A stretch of 17,079 nucleotides of DNA. Origin: Alphaproteobacteria bacterium (GTDB lineage: Bacteria; Pseudomonadota; Alphaproteobacteria; Caulobacterales; Caulobacteraceae). The notes below the pieces were generated by a model. It was given only the letters and a program-made list of their open reading frames with translations, was not told where the DNA came from and did no database searches. Made by a program: the position numbers and the translations under genes. This document shows, in pieces, positions 15,565 to 17,079 of the stretch. Positions within the stretch are counted from its first letter, which is position 1, and every line of letters begins with the position of its first letter. Location of the stretch: contig JAGWSE010000044.1 of the NCBI GenBank assembly GCA_028869395.1, positions 1 to 17,079 on the forward strand, in the 5' to 3' direction.

Positions 15565-15747
15565 ATGACGAAGCTGATCAACAAGCTGGCCCGCGACCGC
15601 GACGGCGCCACGGCGATCGAATACGGCCTTATCGCCGCCTTCATCGCGCTGGCCATCGTCGGCGCTCTGCCGGGGATCAAGACGGCGCTCAGCGGCACGT
15701 TCGGCAAGGTGAACGCGCAGCTCACCAACGCTGAAGCCTCCAACTGA
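15565..15747 (+). CDS. pilA: Flp/PilA major pilin subunit of the Tad pilus
   Basis: This is a 60-residue prepilin of the Flp family, the structural subunit of the type IVb Tad pilus, close to the 59 residues of Caulobacter PilA. The leader is basic and ends R-D-G|A-T-A-I-E-Y-G-L-I-A-A-F-I-A-L. Cleavage should follow Gly14, with Glu19 at +5 and Tyr20 at +6, the Flp motif. The hydrophobic helix serves as export signal and assembly interface; the tail is short and polar. The mature subunit would be 46 residues. AAGGGG at 15551-15556 is the ribosome binding site. The gene has its own long upstream region, and about 80 bp separate it from cpaA. In that gap CCGGGC (15782-15787) and GCCCGG (15814-15819) could pair over a long loop and reduce read-through, which would suit the high pilin demand. 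It is the substrate of CpaA encoded next. Confidence 0.95.
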   Translation: MTKLINKLARDRDGATAIEYGLIAAFIALAIVGALPGIKTALSGTFGKVNAQLTNAEASN

Positions 15748-15831
15748 GCCGGCGGCGCGGGAGGCCTGAGGCGGACGGGGGCCGGGCTTCCTGATCGTCG
15801 CCAGGGTCGGCCAGCCCGGTCTTGGCGAGTG

Positions 15832-16311
15832 ATGACGCTCCACCATGCACCCCTGATCGCGGGGGTCCTCACAGCGATGCTGGGCCTGTCCTGGTCTGCC
15901 GTGAGTGACGTCGCGCGGTACGAAATCCCCAACCGGGCCTGCGGCCTGGTCGCGGCAGGTTATCTCCTGGCCGCGATCGGAAGCCCGCTCGGTCCGTTCC
16001 TCGCAGGCCTGGCGACGGGTCTGGCCGTCTTCGTCGTCCTCCTCGTGCTCTTCTGGCGCGGCTGGCTGGGCGGCGGCGACGTGAAACTGGCGGCTGCGAT
16101 TGCCCTCTGGGCGGGGCCCGGCCGCCTCTCCGACTTCTCCTTGGCCACGGCGGTCGCGGGTCTCGCGCTCGCCGCGGTCATGCTGAGCCCGCTTCGGCGG
16201 CGGATGCCGCATCCGCCCCAAGGCGTGGCCACGGCGTTTCGCCAACCCATGCCCTTCGGCGCGCCCCTGGCGGTCGGGGGCGCATGGGTGGCGGCGCTGC
16301 ACCTCATGTGA
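15832..16311 (+). CDS. cpaA: Prepilin peptidase CpaA/TadV (A24 family)
   Basis: This is an inner-membrane aspartic peptidase that removes the leader of Flp prepilins, 159 residues from the ATG at 15832 (a GTG at 15829 is directly in front and could also be used). The two catalytic Asp are visible: D26 in S-D-V-A-R-Y-E-I-P-N and D83 in L-G-G-G-D-V-K-L. It has several hydrophobic helices and ends with M-P-F-G-A-P-L-A-V-G-G, as in short TadV-type enzymes. It lacks the N-terminal methyltransferase domain of PilD, as expected for CpaA. The ribosome binding site is weak: GGCGAG is too close to the start. Low translation relative to the pilin may be intended. It sits between the pilin and cpaB, 19 nt from the latter. 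Expected substrates in this window are the Flp pilin and the two TadE-like pseudopilins. Confidence 0.93.
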   Translation: MTLHHAPLIAGVLTAMLGLSWSAVSDVARYEIPNRACGLVAAGYLLAAIGSPLGPFLAGLATGLAVFVVLLVLFWRGWLGGGDVKLAAAIALWAGPGRLSDFSLATAVAGLALAAVMLSPLRRRMPHPPQGVATAFRQPMPFGAPLAVGGAWVAALHLM

Positions 16312-16317
16312 TCGTAA

Positions 16318-16323
16318 GAGGAG
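16318..16323 (+). promoter_or_regulatory. Ribosome binding site that reveals the TTG start of cpaB
   Basis: GAGGAG stands seven bases before TTG at 16331. The first in-frame ATG lies 15 codons later, inside the membrane anchor, so this site supports TTG as the start. Confidence 0.7.
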
Positions 16324-16330
16324 CTGAGAG

Positions 16331-17079
16331 TTGCTTTCCGCCCGCCGTCTGAAATTCCTCAGCCTGGCGCTCCTGATGTCCGGCGGCACCGTGGTGCTGA
16401 CCCAGCAATGGCTGCACCAGGCCGTCCGCAAGGCGAGCGCCGAGGCCGCCGCGCAGGCCGGCCCCCGCGGGCCGGCGGCGGGGAGCCAGGTGCTCGTCGC
16501 AGCCACGGCCTTGCCCGCGGGCCAGATCATCCGGCCCGGCCAGGTTCGTTGGCAGCCGTGGCCCGCCGGCGCATCCACCGCCGGCTACATGACCCAGGCG
16601 ACCACCCGGCTCGACCAGATGAACGGCGCGGTCGTGCGCGCCAACGTCGACGCGGGTGAGCCGCTCTCGGCCTCGCGCCTCGTCCAGCCCGGCGACCGTG
16701 GCTTCCTGGCCGCCGTCCTGAAGCCCGGATACCGCGCCGTGACCGTCAACGTCACCGCCGCGAGCGGCGTCGCGGGATTCGTGCAGCCCGGCGACCATGT
16801 TGACCTGATCCTAAGCCGCGCGCTCGCCAACACCGGAGGCGGCGACCGCCGCTTCGTCAGCGAGACGGTCCTCCAGGACGTCCGCGTCCTGGCCATGGAC
16901 CAGCGGGGCGCCGACGCCAGGACCGCCGACCCGCAAAAGGACGTCATCGTCCCCCAGACGGCGACGCTGGAGGTCACGCCCAAGGGCGCCGAGATCGTAG
17001 CGGTCAGCAGCCAGCTCGGACCTCTGTCGCTCAGCCTCCGCAGCCTGGCCGAGCCCGCGACGCCCGTGCCGCTCGATCG
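16331..17079 (+). CDS. cpaB: CpaB/RcpC Tad pilus assembly protein, 3' end outside the window
   Basis: This is a periplasmic, inner-membrane-anchored component of the Tad machine that works with the secretin CpaC. 249 codons are visible and the frame is open at the window end; Caulobacter CpaB is about 300 residues, so only the C-terminal tail is missing. The N-terminus L-S-A-R-R-L-K-F-L-S-L-A-L-L-M has a basic start and a single membrane helix (about 9-26). A SAF domain follows (about 53-115; V-L-V-A-A-T-A-L-P-A-G-Q-I-I), then an RcpC/CpaB domain with Y-R-A-V-T-V-N-V-T and F-V-Q-P-G-D-H-V-D-L-I-L near residues 134-160, and A-T-L-E-V-T-P-K-G-A-E near 215. The start codon is TTG, supported by GAGGAG seven bases upstream. 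It follows cpaA by 19 nt. The rest of the cpa/tad genes (secretin, ATPase, TadB/TadC) are expected downstream of the window. Confidence 0.92.
   Translation, partial: MLSARRLKFLSLALLMSGGTVVLTQQWLHQAVRKASAEAAAQAGPRGPAAGSQVLVAATALPAGQIIRPGQVRWQPWPAGASTAGYMTQATTRLDQMNGAVVRANVDAGEPLSASRLVQPGDRGFLAAVLKPGYRAVTVNVTAASGVAGFVQPGDHVDLILSRALANTGGGDRRFVSETVLQDVRVLAMDQRGADARTADPQKDVIVPQTATLEVTPKGAEIVAVSSQLGPLSLSLRSLAEPATPVPLD

Noticed and set aside
1..17079. Mobile element, CRISPR array, toxin-antitoxin or phage defence genes
   Set aside because: No transposase, integrase, terminal inverted repeats, regular direct repeats or defence-type proteins were found; composition is uniform apart from the intergenic gap at 15258-15564.

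Overview
The window is very GC-rich and looks like chromosome from an alphaproteobacterium. The best guess is Caulobacterales (Caulobacter/Phenylobacterium-like). The reasons are a single short Flp/PilA pilin followed by cpaA and cpaB as in Caulobacter, a NodT-type outer-membrane lipoprotein behind a pair of MdtB/MdtC-like RND pumps, and GTG/TTG starts with good Shine-Dalgarno sequences. I saw no tRNA, rRNA, insertion sequence, CRISPR array or integrase.

Layout. (1) Positions 1-7031 hold the downstream part of a drug-efflux operon on the + strand: an RND permease whose 5' part lies outside the window, a second RND permease overlapping it by 4 nt, and a NodT-family outer-membrane factor 5 nt further on. 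The periplasmic adaptor is not in the window and probably lies upstream. The second permease carries a low-complexity Ala/Gly/Ser/Thr-rich insert of about 155 residues in its C-terminal periplasmic half. (2) Positions 7035-9549 hold three minus-strand genes: a GFA-family zinc protein ending 3 nt from the efflux operon, a 411-residue ATP-grasp-like protein with a helical N-terminal part, and an OmpR-type response regulator without a kinase beside it. (3) Positions 9877-12987 hold a classical (type Va-like) autotransporter, divergent from the response regulator across a roughly 330-bp intergenic region. (4) Positions 13131-17079 hold a Tad (tight adherence, Flp pilus) locus: two TadE/TadF-like pseudopilins and a TadG-like protein with overlapping reading frames, a 307-bp AT-richer regulatory gap, then the Flp pilin, the prepilin peptidase CpaA, and CpaB, which runs off the end.

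How the parts work together. The efflux genes would build a heteromeric inner-membrane pump coupled to an outer-membrane channel. In the Tad locus CpaA should cleave the Flp pilin and both TadE-like pseudopilins at the same G|A-[ST]-A-[VI]-E-[FY] motif. The TadG-like protein has the G-A-T-A start but lacks the Glu. CpaB belongs to the periplasmic/outer-membrane part of the machine. The autotransporter and the pilus are both surface or adhesion functions, with the orphan response regulator next to them.

The least explained signals are in non-coding DNA around the pilus genes: an ACAACTTG word seen three times, only upstream of the two pilus transcription units; a CtrA-like pair of TTAA half-sites; a compact inverted repeat; and a pilin leader in which one C-rich segment can pair either with an upstream G-rich segment or with the pilin Shine-Dalgarno. 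No complete undescribed system is evident. The RND insert, the pilin leader and the ATP-grasp protein are the best leads.
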